Shown in pieces: positions 36,401 through 48,858 of a stretch of 64,000 nucleotides of DNA; position 1 is the first letter of the stretch; each line of letters starts with the position of its first letter. Source of the DNA: Ectobius pallidus. Taxonomy: Eukaryota > Arthropoda > Insecta > Blattodea > Ectobiidae. The position numbers and the translations under genes are program-made. Under the pieces are notes generated by a model. It was not told the DNA's origin. It saw nothing but the letters and a program-made list of their open reading frames with translations, and did not search any database. The stretch is from contig CAXKWD010000015.1 in the NCBI GenBank assembly GCA_964059195.1, positions 2,418,001 to 2,482,000 of the forward strand, written 5' to 3'.

Positions 36401-37606
36401 CACCGATATTTTCATTGTATGTATTGATCATTGAGGGATTAAAAACTATTCCTTATAGATGACATTGCTAGGCAAAAGTTTCGTATTTGGAGATGGCATT
36501 GCTAAGCTACAGTTCCTTGTTCAAAATGTCAATGCTAAGCAACAGTCAGGTGTTTTAAAAACTTCATTGCTAAGCAACAGTTTCCGGTTTAGACTGGCAT
36601 CGCTAGGCAACACTTTTGTGATAGAAAAATCTAATTGTTAGGCAGCCAAATTGTCTTTAAAAGTTACATTGCTAGGAAAAGTTACGACTTTGAAAAATGC
36701 ATTGAAAGGTAAAGGATTTTTGGCAGAAATTGACATTGCTACGCAACAGTATCTTTTTTTAAAAGCTTTTAATAGGTAGCAATATTATGTTTAAAAATGA
36801 CATTGCTAAGGAACAGATCTTTTTGATGACTTTGCTAGGCAACAGTTTCCGGTTTAGACTGGCATGGCTAGGCAAAACTTACGTGATAGAAAAATTACAT
36901 TGTTAGGCAGCCAAATTGTATTTAAAAATTACATTGCTAGGAAAAAGTTTCACTTTGAAAAATGCATTGAAATGTAAAAGTTTTGTGTCTGAAATTGACA
37001 TTGCTACGCAACAGTATATTTTTTTAAAAGTTTATAATAGGTAGCAATATTGTGTTTAAAAATGACATTGCTAAGCAACAGTTCTTTTTGACGACATTGC
37101 TAGGCAACAGTTCCCGGTTTAAAATGGCATTGCTAGGCAACACTTTCGTGTTTTAAAACTCATTGCTAGGCAACAGTATTCTTTCTATTCAAGCAAAATT
37201 TACAACCCATGTTTTGCCATTAGCATTTCACCGATATTTTCATTGTATGTATTGATCATTGAGGGATTAAAAACTATTCCTTATAGATGACATTGCTAGG
37301 CAACAGTTTCGTATTTGGAGATGGCATTGCTAAGCTACAGTTCCTTGTTCAAAATGTCAATGCTAAGCAACAGTCAGGTGTTTTAAAAACTTCATTGCTA
37401 AGCAACAGTTTCCGGTTTAGACTGGCATCGCTAGGCAACACTTTTGTGATAGAAAAATCTAATTGTTAGGCAGCCAAATTGTCTTTAAAAGTTACATTGC
37501 TAGGAAAAGTTACGACTTTGAAAAATGCATTGAAAGGTAAAGGATTTTTGGCAGAAATTGACATTGCTACGCAACAGTATCTTTTTTTAAAAGCTTTTAA
37601 TAGGTA

Positions 37607-37867
37607 GCAATATTATGTTTAAAAATGACATTGCTAAGCAACAGATCTTTTTGATGACATAGGCAACAGTTTCCGGTTTAGACCGGCATGGCTAGGCAAA
37701 ACTTTCGTGATAGAAAAATTACATTGTTAGGCAGCCAAATTGTATTTAAAAATTACATTGCTAGGAAAAAGTTTCACTTTGAAAAATGCATTGAAAGGTA
37801 AAGGTTTTGTGTCAGAAATTGACATTGCTCCGCAACAGTATCTTTTTTTAAAAGCTTTTAATAGGTA
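37607..37867. repeat. Extra 261-bp block, type II, in long monomer at 37287
   Basis: It has the type II markers, with the private substitution gaccggcatg at 37681. That variant is shared only with the copy at 53071. Confidence 0.87.
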
Positions 37868-40800
37868 GCAATATTATGTTTAAAAATTACATTGCTAAGA
37901 AACAGATCTTTTGAAGACATTGCTAGGCAACAGTTTCTGGTTTAGACTGGCATGGCTAGGCAAAACTTTCGTGATAGAAAAATTACATTGTTAGGCAGCC
38001 AAATAGTATTTAAAAATTACATTGCTAGGAAAAAGTTTCGTCTTTGAAAAATGCATTGAAATGTAAAAGTTTTGTGTCTGAAATTGACATTGCTACGCAA
38101 CAGTATCTTTTTTTAAAAGTTTATAATAGGTAGCAATATTGTGTTTAAAAATGACATTGCTAAGCAACAGTTCTTTTTGACGACATTGCTAGGCAACAGT
38201 TCCCGGTTTAAAATGGCATTGCTAGGCAACACTTTCGTGTTTTAAAACTCATTGCTAGGCAACAGTATTCTTTCTATTCAAGCAAAATTTACAACCCATG
38301 TTTTGCCATTAGCATTTCAACGATATTTTCATTGTATGTATTGATCATTGAGGGATTAAAAACTATTCCTTATAGATGACATTGCTAGGCAACAGTTTCG
38401 CATTTGGAGATGGCATTGCTAAGCTACAGTTTCTTGTTCAAGATGTCAATGCTAAGCAACAGTCAGGTGTTTTAAAAACTTCATTGCTAAGCAACAGTTT
38501 CCGGTTTAGACTGGCATCGCTAGGCAACACTTTTGTGATAGAAAAATCTAATTGTTAGGCAGCCAAATTGTCTTTAAAAGTTACATTGCTAGGAAATGTT
38601 ACGACTATGAAAAATGCATTGAAAGGTAAAGGTTTTTTGTCCGAAATTGACATTGCTACGCAACAGTATCTTTTTTTAAAAGCTTTTAATAGGTAGCAAA
38701 ATTATGTTTAAGAATGACATTGCTAAGCAACAGATCTTTTTGATGACTTTGCTAGGCAACAGTTTCCGGTTTAGACTGGCATGGCTAGGCAAAACTTTCG
38801 TGATAGAAAAATTACATTGTTAGGCAGCCAAATTGCATTTAATAATTACATTGCTAGGAAAAAGTTTCACTTTGAAAAATGCATTGAAATGTAAAAGTTT
38901 TGTGTCTGAAATTGACATTGCTACGCAACAGTATATTTTTTTAAAAGTTTATAATATGTAGCAATATTGTGTTTAAAAATGACATTGCTAAGCAACAGTT
39001 CTTTTTCACGACATTGCTAGGCAACAGTTCCCGGTTAAAATGGCATTGCTAGGCAACACTTTCGTGTTTTAAAACTCATTGCTAGGCAACAGTATTCTTT
39101 CTATTCAAGCAAAATTTACAACCCATGTTTTGCCATTAGCATTTCACCGATATTTTCATTGTATGTATTGATCATTGAGGGATTAAAAACTATTCCTTAT
39201 AGATGACATTGCTAGGCAACAGTTTCGTATTTGGAGATGGCATTGCTAAGCTACAGTTCCTTGTTCAAAATGTCAATGCTAAGCAACAGTCAGGTGTTTT
39301 AAAAACTTCATTGCTAAGCAACAGTTTCCGGTTTAGACTGGCATCGCTAGGCAACACTTTTGTGATAGAAAAATCTAATTGTTAGGCAGCCAAATTGTCT
39401 TTAAAAGTTACATTGCTAGGAAAAGTTACGACTTTGAAAAATGCATTGAAAGGTAAAGGATTTTTGGCAGAAATTGACATTGCTACGCAACAGTATCTTT
39501 TTTTAAAAGCTTTTAATAGGTAGCAATATTATGTTTAAAAATGACATTGCTAAGGAACAGATCTTTTTGATGACTTTGCTAGGCAACAGTTTCCGGTTTA
39601 GACTGGCATGGCTAGGCAAAACTTACGTGATAGAAAAATTACATTGTTAGGCAGCCAAATTGTATTTAAAAATTACATTGCTAGGAAAAAGTTTCACTTT
39701 GAAAAATGCATTGAAATATAAAAGTTTTGTGTCTGAAATTGACATTGCTACGCAACAGTATATTTTTTTAAAAGTTTATAATAGGTAGCAATATTGTGTT
39801 TAAAAATGACATTGCTAAGCAACAGTTCTTTTTGACGACATTGCTAGGCAACAGTTCCCGGTTTAAAATGGCATTGCTAGGCAACACTTTCGTGTTTTAA
39901 AACTCATTGCTAGGCAACAGTATTCTTTCTATTCAAGCAAAATTTACAACCCATGTTTTGCCATTAGCATTTCACCGATATTTTCATTGTACGTATTTAT
40001 CATTGTACTATTCCTTATAGATGACATTGCTAGGCAACAGTTTCGTATTTGGAGATGGCATTGCTAAGCTACAGTTTCTTGTTCAAGATGTCAATGCTAA
40101 GCAACAGTCAGGTGTTTTAAAAACTTCATTGCTAAGCAACAGTTTCCGGTTTAGACTGGCATCGCTAGGCAACACTTTTGTGATAGAAAAATCTAATTGT
40201 TAGGCAGCCAAATTGTCTTTAAAAGTTACATTGCTAGGAAAAGTTACGACTTTGAAAAATGCATTGAAAGGTAAAGGTTTTGTGTCAGAAATTGACATTG
40301 CTCCGCAACAGTATCTTTTTTTAAAAGCTTTTAATAGGTAGCAATATTATGTTTAAAAATTACATTGCTAAGAAACAGATCTTTTGAAGACATTGCTAGG
40401 CAACAGTTTCTGGTTTAGACTGGCATGGCTAGGCAAAACTTTCGTGATAGAAAAATTACATTGTTAGGCAGCCAAATAGTATTTAAAAATTACATTGCTA
40501 GGAAAAAGTTTCGTCTATGAATAATGCATTGAAATGTAAAAGTTTTGTGTCTGAAATGGACATAGCTACGCAACAGTATATATTTTAAAAGTTTATAATA
40601 GGTAGCAATATAGTGTTCAAAAATGACATTGCTAAGAAAAGTTATTTTTTATGACATGGCTAGGCAACAGTTTCCGGTTTAAAATGGCATTGCTAGGCAA
40701 CACTTTCGTGTTTTAAAACTCATTGCTAGGCAACAGTATTCTTTCTATTCAAGCAAAATTTACAACCCATGTTTTGCCATTAGCATTTCACCGATATTTT

Positions 40801-43800
40801 CATTGTACGTATTTATCATTGTACTATTCCTTATAGATGACATTGCTAGGCAACAGTTTCGTATTTGGAGATGGCATTGCTAAGCTACAGTTTCTTGTTC
40901 AAGATGTCAATGCTAAGCAACAGTCAGGTGTTTTAAAAACTTCATTGCTAAGCAACAGTTTCCGGTTTAGACTGGCATCGCTAGGCAACACTTTTGTGAT
41001 AGAAAAATTACATTGTTAGGCAGCCAAATTGTATTTAAAAATTACATTGCTAGGAAAAAGTTTCACTTTGAAAAATGCATTGAAAGGTAAAGGTTTTGTG
41101 TCAGAAATTGACATTGCTCCGCAACAGTATCTTTTTTTAAAAGCTTTTAATAGGTAGCAATATTATGTTTAAAAATTACATTGCTAAGAAACAGATCTTT
41201 TGAAGACATTGCTAGGCAACAGTTTCTGGTTTAGACTGGCATGGCTAGGCAAAACTTTCGTGATAGAAAAATTACATTGTTAGGCAGTCAAATAGTATTT
41301 AAAAATTACATTGCTAGGAAAAAGTTTCGTTTTTGAAAAATGCATTGAAATGTAAAAGTTTTGTGTCTGAAATTGACATTGCTACGCAACAGTATATTTT
41401 TTTAGAACTTTATAATATGTAGCAATATTGTGTTTAAAAATGACATTGCTAAGCAACAGTTCTTTTTGACGACATTGCTAGGCAACAGTTCCCGGTTTAA
41501 AATGGCATTGCTAGGCAACACTTTCGTGTTTTAAAACTCATTGCTAGGCAACAGTATTCTTTCTATTCAAGCAAAATTTACAACCCATGTTTTGCCATTA
41601 GCATTTCACCGATATTTTCATTGTATGTATTGATCATTGAGGGATTAAAAACTATTCCTTATAGATGACATTGCTAGGCAACAGTTTCGCATTTGGAGAT
41701 GGCATTGCTAAGCTACAGTTTCTTGTTCAAGATGTCAATGCTAAGCAACAGTCAGGTGTTTTAAAAACTTCATTGCTAAGCAACAGTTTCCGGTTTAGAC
41801 TGGCATCGCTAGGCAACACTTTTGTGATAGAAAAATCTAATTGTTAGGCAGCCAAATTGTCTTTAAAAGTTACATTGCTAGGAAAAGTTACGACTTTGAA
41901 AAATGCATTGAAAGGTAAAGGTTTTTTGTCCGAAATTGACATCGCTACGCAACAGTATCTTTTTTTAAAAGCTTTTAATAGGTAGCAATATTATGTTTAA
42001 GAATGACATTGCTAAGCAACAGATCTTTTTGATGACTTTGCTAGGCAACAGTTTCCGGTTTAGACTGGCATGGCTAGGCAAAACTTTCGTGATAGAAAAA
42101 TTACATTGTTAGGCAGCCAAATTGTATTTAAAAATTACATTGCTAGGAAAAAGTTTCACTTTGAAAAATGCATTGAAATGTAAAAGTTTTGTGTCTGAAA
42201 TTGACATTGCTACGCAACAGTATATTTTTTTAAAAGTTTATAATATGTAGCAATATTGTGTTTAAAAATGACATTGCTAAGCAACAGTTCTTTTTGACGA
42301 CATTGCTAGGCAACAGTTCCCGGTTTAAAATGGCATTGCTAGGCAACACTTTCGTGTTTTAAAACTCATTGCTAGGCAACAGTATTCTTTCTATTCAAGC
42401 AAAATTTACAACCCATGTTTTGCCATTAGCATTTCACCGATATTTTCATTGTATGTATTGATCATTGAGGGATTAAAAACTATTCCTTATAGATGACATT
42501 GCTAGGCAACAGTTTCGTATTTGGAGATGGCATTGCTAAGCTACAGTTCCTTGTTCAAAATGTCAATGCTAAGCAACAGTCAGGTGTTTTAAAAACTTCA
42601 TTGCTAAGTAACAGTTTCCGGTTTAGACTGGCATCGCTAGGCAACACTTTTGTGATAGAAAAATCTAATTGTTAGGCAGCCAAATTGTCTTTAAAAGTTA
42701 CATTGCTAGGAAAAGTTACGACTTTGAAAAATGCATTGAAAGGTAAAGGATTTTTGGCAGAAATTGACATTGCTACGCAACAGTATCTTTTTTTAAAAGC
42801 TTTTAATAGGTAGCAATATTATGTTTAAAAATGACATTGCTAAGGAACAGATCTTTTTGATGACTTTGCTAGGCAACAGTTTCCGGTTTAGACTGGCATG
42901 GCTAGGCAAAACTTACGTGATAGAAAAATTACATTGTTAGGCAGCCAAATTGTATTTAAAAATTACATTGCTAGGAAAAAGTTTCACTTTGAAAAATGCA
43001 TTGAAATATAAAAGTTTTGTGTCTGAAATTGACATTGCTACGCAACAGTATATTTTTTTAAAAGTTTATAATAGGTAGCAATATTGTGTTTAAAAATGAC
43101 ATTGCTAAGCAACAGTTCTTTTTGACGACATTGCTAGGCAACAGTTCCCGGTTTAAAATGGCATTGCTAGGCAACACTTTCGTGTTTTAAAACTCATTGC
43201 TAGGCAACAGTATTCTTTCTATTCAAGCAAAATTTACAACCCATGTTTTGCCATTAGCATTTCACCGATATTTTCATTGTACGTATTTATCATTGTACTA
43301 TTCCTTATAGATGACATTGCTAGGCAATAGTTTCGTATTTGGAGATGGCATTGCTAAGCTACAGTTTCTTGTTCAAGATGTCAATGCTAAGCAACAGTCA
43401 GGTGTTTTAAAAACTTCATTGCTAAGCAACAGTTTCCGGTTTAGACTGGCATCGCTAGGCAACACTTTTGTGATAGAAAAATCTAATTGTTAGGCAGCCA
43501 AATTGTCTTTAAAAGTTACATTGCTAGGAAAAGTTACGACTTTGAAAAATGCATTGAAAGGTAAAGGTTTTGTGTCAGAAATTGACATTGCTCCGCAACA
43601 GTATCTTTTTTTAAAAGCTTTTAATAGGTAGCAATATTATGTTTAAGAATGACATTGCTAAGCAACAGATCTTTTTGATGACTTTGCTAGGCAACAGTTT
43701 CCGGTTTAGACTGGCATGGCTAGGCAAAACTTTCGTGATAGAAAAATTACATTGTTAGGCAGCCAAAATGTATTTAAAAATTACATTGCTAGGAAAAAGT

Positions 43801-46800
43801 TTCACTTTGAAAAATGCATTGAAATGTAAAAGTTTTGTGTCTGAAATTGACATTGCTACGCAACAGTATATTTTTTTAAAAGTTTTTAATAGGTAGCAAT
43901 ATTGTGTTTAAAAATGACATTGCTAAGCAACAGTTCTTTTTGACGACATTGCTAGGCAACAGTTCCCGGTTTAAAATGGCATTGCTAGGCAACACTTTCG
44001 TGTTTTAAAACTCATTGCTAGGCAACAGTATTCTTTCTATTCAAGCAAAATTTACAACCCATGTTTTGCCATTAGCATTTCACCGATATTTTCATTGTAT
44101 GTATTGATCATTGAGGGATTAAAAACTATTCCTTATAGATGACATTGCTAGGCAACAGTTTCGTATTTGGAGATGGCATTGCTAAGCTACAGTTCCTTGT
44201 TCAAAATGTCAATGCTAAGCAACAGTCAGGTGTTTTAAAAACTTCATTGCTAAGCAACAGTTTCCGGTTTAGACTGGCATCGCTAGGCAACACTTTTGTG
44301 ATAGAAAAATCTAATTGTTAGGCAGCCAAATTGTCTTTAAAAGTTACATTGCTAGGAAAAGTTACGACTTTGAAAAATGCATTGAAAGGTAAAGGATTTT
44401 TGACAGAAATTGACATTGCTACGCAACAGTATCTTTTTTTAAAAGCTTTTAATAGGTAGCAATATTATGTTTAAAAATTACATTGCTAAGAAACAGATCT
44501 TTTGAAGACATTGCTAGGCAACAGTTTCTGGTTTAGACTGGCATGGCTAGGCAAAACTTTCGTGATAGAAAAATTACATTGTTAGGCAGCCAAATAGTAT
44601 TTAAAAATTACATTGCTAGGAAAAAGGTTCGTCTTTGAAAAATGCATTGAAATGTAAAAGTTTTGTGTCTGAAATTGACATTGCTACGCAACAGTATATT
44701 TTTTTAGAACTTTATAATATGTAGCAATATTGTGTTTAAAAATGACATTGCTAAGCAACAGTTCTTTTTGACGACATTGCTAGGCAACAGTTCCCGGTTT
44801 AAAATGGCATTGCTAGGCAACACTTTCGTGTTTTAAAACTCATTGCTAGGCAACAGTATTCTTTCTATTCAAGCAAAATTTACAACCCATGTTTTGCCAT
44901 TAGCATTTCACCGATATTTTCATTGTATGTATTGATCATTGAGGGATTAAAAACTATTCCTTATAGATGACATTGCTAGGCAACTGTTTCGTATTTGGAG
45001 ATGGCATTGCTAAGGTACAGTTTCTTGTTCAAGATGTCAATGCTAAGCAACAGTCAGGTGTTTTAAAAACTTCATTGCTAAGCAACAGTTTCCGGTTTAG
45101 ACTGGCCTCGCTAGGCAACACTTTTGTGATAGAAAAATCTAATTGTTAGGCAGCCAAATTGTCTTTAAAAGTTACATTGCTAGGAAAAGTTACGACTTTG
45201 AAAAATGCATTGAATGGTAAAGGTTTTTTGTCCGAAATTGACATTGCTCCGCAACAGTATCTTTTTTTAAAAGCTTTTAATAGGTAGCAATATTATGTTT
45301 AAGAATGACATTGCTAAGCAACAGATCTTTTTGATGACTTTGCTAGGCAACAGTTTCCGGTTTAGACTGGCATGGCTAGGCAAAACTTTCGTGATAGAAA
45401 AATTACATTGTTAGGCAGCCAAATTGTATTTAAAAATTACATTGCTAGGAAAAAGTTTCACTTTGAAAAATGCATTGAAATGTAAAAGTTTTGTGTCTGA
45501 AATTGACATTGCTACGCAACAGTATATTTTTTTAAAAGTTTATAATATGTAGCAATATTGTGTTTAAAAATGACATTGCTAAGCAACAGTTCTTTTTGAC
45601 GACATTGCTAGGCAACAGTTCCCGGTTTAAAATGGCATTGCTAGGCAACACTTTCGTGTTTTAAAACTCATTGCTAGGCAACAGTATTCTTTCTATTCAA
45701 GCAAAACTTACAACCCATGTTTTGCCATTAGCATTTCACCGATATTTTCATTGTATGTATTGATCATTGAGGGATTAAAAACTATTCCTTATAGATGACA
45801 TTGCTAGGCAACAGTTTCGTATTTGGAGATGGCATTGCTAAGCTACAGTTTCTTGTTCAAAATGTCAATGCTAAGCAACAGTCAGGTGTTTTAAAAACTT
45901 CATTGCTAAGCAACAGTTTCCGGTTTAGACTGGCATCGCTAGGCAACACTTTTGTGATAGAAAAATTTAATTGTTAGGCAGCCAAATTGTCTTTAAAAGT
46001 TACATTGCTATTAAAAGTTACGACTTTGAAAAATGCATTGAAAGGTAAAGGTTTTTTGTCCGAAATTGACATTGCTACGCAACAGTATCTTTTTTTAAAA
46101 GCTTTTAATAGGTAGCAATATTATGTTTAAGAATGACATTGCTAAGCAACAGATCTTTTTGATGACTTTGCTAGGCAACAGTTTCCGGTTTAGACTGGCA
46201 TGGCTAGGCAAAACTTTCGTGATAGAAAAATTACATTGTTAGGCAGCCAAATTGTATTTAAAAATTACATTGCTAGGAAAAAGTTTCACTTTGAAAAATG
46301 CATTGAAATGTAAAAGTTTTGTGTCTGAAATTGACATTGCTACGCAACAGTATATTTTTTTAAAAGTTTATAATAGGTAGCAATATTGTGTTTAAAAATG
46401 ACATTGCTAAGCAACAGTCCTTTTGACGACATTGCTAGGCAACAGTTCCCGGTTTAAAATGGCATTGCTAGGCAACACTTTCGTGTTTTAAAACTCATTG
46501 CTAGGCAACAGTATTCTTTCTATTCAAGCAAAATTTACAACCCATGTTTTGCCATTTGCATTTCACCGATATTTTCATTGTATGTATTGATCATTGAAGG
46601 ATTAAAAACTATTCCTTATAGATGACATTGCTAGGCAACAGTTTCGTATTTGGAGATGGCATTGCTAAGCAACAGTTTCTTGTTCAAAATGTCAATGCTA
46701 AGCATCAGTCAAGTGTTTTAAAAACTTCATTGCTAAGCAACAGTTTCCGGTTTAGACTGGCAATGCTAGGCAACACTTTTGTGATAGAAGAATCTAATTG

Positions 46801-48597
46801 GTAGGCAGCCAAATTGTCTTTAAAAGTTACATTGCTAGGAAAAGTTACGACTTTGAAAAATGCATTGAAAGGTAAAGGATTTTTGGCAGAAATTGACATT
46901 GCTACGCAACAGTATCTTTTTTTAAAAGCTTTTAATAGGTAGCAATATTATGTTTAAAAATGACATTGCTAAGCAACAGATCTTTTTGATGACTTTGCTA
47001 GGCAACAGTTTCCGGTTTAGACTGGCATGGCTAGGCAAAACTTTCGTGATAGAAAAATTACATTGTTAGGCAGCCAAATTGTATTTAAAAATTACATTGC
47101 TAGGAAAAAGTTTCACTTTGAAAAATGCATTGAAATGTAAAAGTTTTGTGTCTGAAATTGACATTGCTACGCAACAGTATATTTTTTTAAAAGTTTATAA
47201 TAGGTAGCAATATTGTGTTTAAAAATGACATTGCTAAGCAACAGTTCTTTTTGACGACATTGCTAGGCAACAGTTCCCGGTTTAAAATGGCATTGCTAGG
47301 CAACACTTTCGTGTTTTAAAACTCATTGCTAGGCAACAGTATTCTTTCTATTCAAGCAAAATTTACAACCCATGTTTTGCCATTAGCATTTCACCGATAT
47401 TTTCATTGTATGTATTGATCATTGAGGGATTGAAAACTATTCCTTATAGATGACATTGCTAGGCAACAGTTTCGCATTTGGAGATGGCATTGCTAAGCTA
47501 CAGTTTCTTGTTCAAGATGTCAATGCTAAGCAACAGTCAGGTGTTTTAAAAACTTCATTGCTAAGCAACAGTTTCCGGTTTAGACTGGCATCGCTAGGCA
47601 ACACTTTTGTGATAGAAAAATCTAATTGTTAGGCAGCCAAATTGTCTTTAAAAGTTACATTGCTAGGAAAAGTTACGACTTTGAAAAATGCATTGAAAGG
47701 TAAAGGTTTTTTGTCCGAAATTGACATTGCTACGCAACAGTATCTTTTTTTAAAAGCTTTTAATAGGTAGCAATATTATGTTTAAGAATGACATTGCTAA
47801 GCAACAGATCTTTTTGATGACTTTGCTAGGCAACAGTTTCCGGTTTAGACTGGCATGGCTAGGCAAAACTTTCGTGATAGAAAAATTACATTGTTAGGCA
47901 GCCAAATTGCATTTAAAAATTACATTGCTAGGAAAAAGTTTCACTTTGAAAAATGCATTGAAATGTAAAAGTTTTGTGTCTGAAATTGACATTGCTACGC
48001 AACAGTATATTTTTTTAAAAGTTTATAATATGTAGCAATATTGTGTTTAAAAATGACATTGCTAAGCAACAGTTCTTTTTGACGACATTGCTAGGCAACA
48101 GGTCCCGGTTTAAAATGGCATTGCTAGGCAACACTTTCGTGTTTTAAAACTCATTGCTAGGCAACAGTATTCTTTCTATTCAAGCAAAATTTACAACCCA
48201 TGTTTTGCCATTAGCATTTCACCGATATTTTCATTGTATGTATTGATCATTGAGGGATTAAAAACTATTCCTTATAGATGACATTGCTAGGCAACAGTTT
48301 CGTATTTGGAGATGGCATTGCTAAGCTACAGTTCCTTGTTCAAAATGTCAATGCTAAGCAACAGTCAGGTGTTTTAAAAACTTCATTGCTAAGCAACAGT
48401 TTCCGGTTTAGACTGGCATCGCTAGGCAACACTTTTGTGATAGAAAAATCTAATTGTTAGGCAGCCAAATTGTCTTTAAAAGTTACATTGCTAGGAAAAG
48501 TTACGACTTTGAAAAATGCATTGAAAGGTAAAGGATTTTTGGCAGAAATTGACATTGCTACGCAACAGTATCTTTTTTTAAAAGCTTTTAATAGGTA

Positions 48598-48858
48598 GCA
48601 ATATTATGTTTAAAAATGACATTGCTAAGCAACAGATCTTTTTGATGACATAGGCAACAGTTTCCGGTTTAGACTGGCATGGCTAGGCAAAACTTTCGTG
48701 ATAGAAAAATTACATTGTTAGGCAGCCAAATTGTATTTAAAAATTACATTGCTAGGAAAAAGTTTCACTTTGAAAAATGCATTGAAAGGTAAAGGTTTTG
48801 TGTCAGAAATTGACATTGCTCCGCAACAGTATCTTTTTTTAAAAGCTTTTAATAGGTA
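48598..48858. repeat. Extra 261-bp block, type II, in long monomer at 48278
   Basis: This is the copy of 33208-33468 at +15,390, including the mosaic b-block downstream. Confidence 0.87.

Larger units (their letters stand above)
29577..44966. repeat. 15,390-bp higher-order repeat, copy 1 (18 monomers)
   Basis: Monomers start at 29577 (V), 30405 (F), 31232 (W), 32060 (A), 32888 (N long), 33976 (F), 34803 (W), 35631 (A), 36459 (N), 37287 (N long), 38376 (A), 39203 (N), 40021 (D), 40837 (H), 41665 (A), 42493 (N), 43311 (D) and 44139 (N). F-W-A-N occurs twice at a 3,571-bp offset (30405 and 33976). N-D-H resembles the block at 235. Sequence from 29331 to 43646 recurs at +15,390. Shared private markers include gctattaaaag (30609/45999 region), ggcaggcaaatt (34425/49815), gaccggcatg (37681/53071), ccggttaaaa (39031/54421) and ctaagtaacag (42604/57994). 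Confidence 0.96.
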
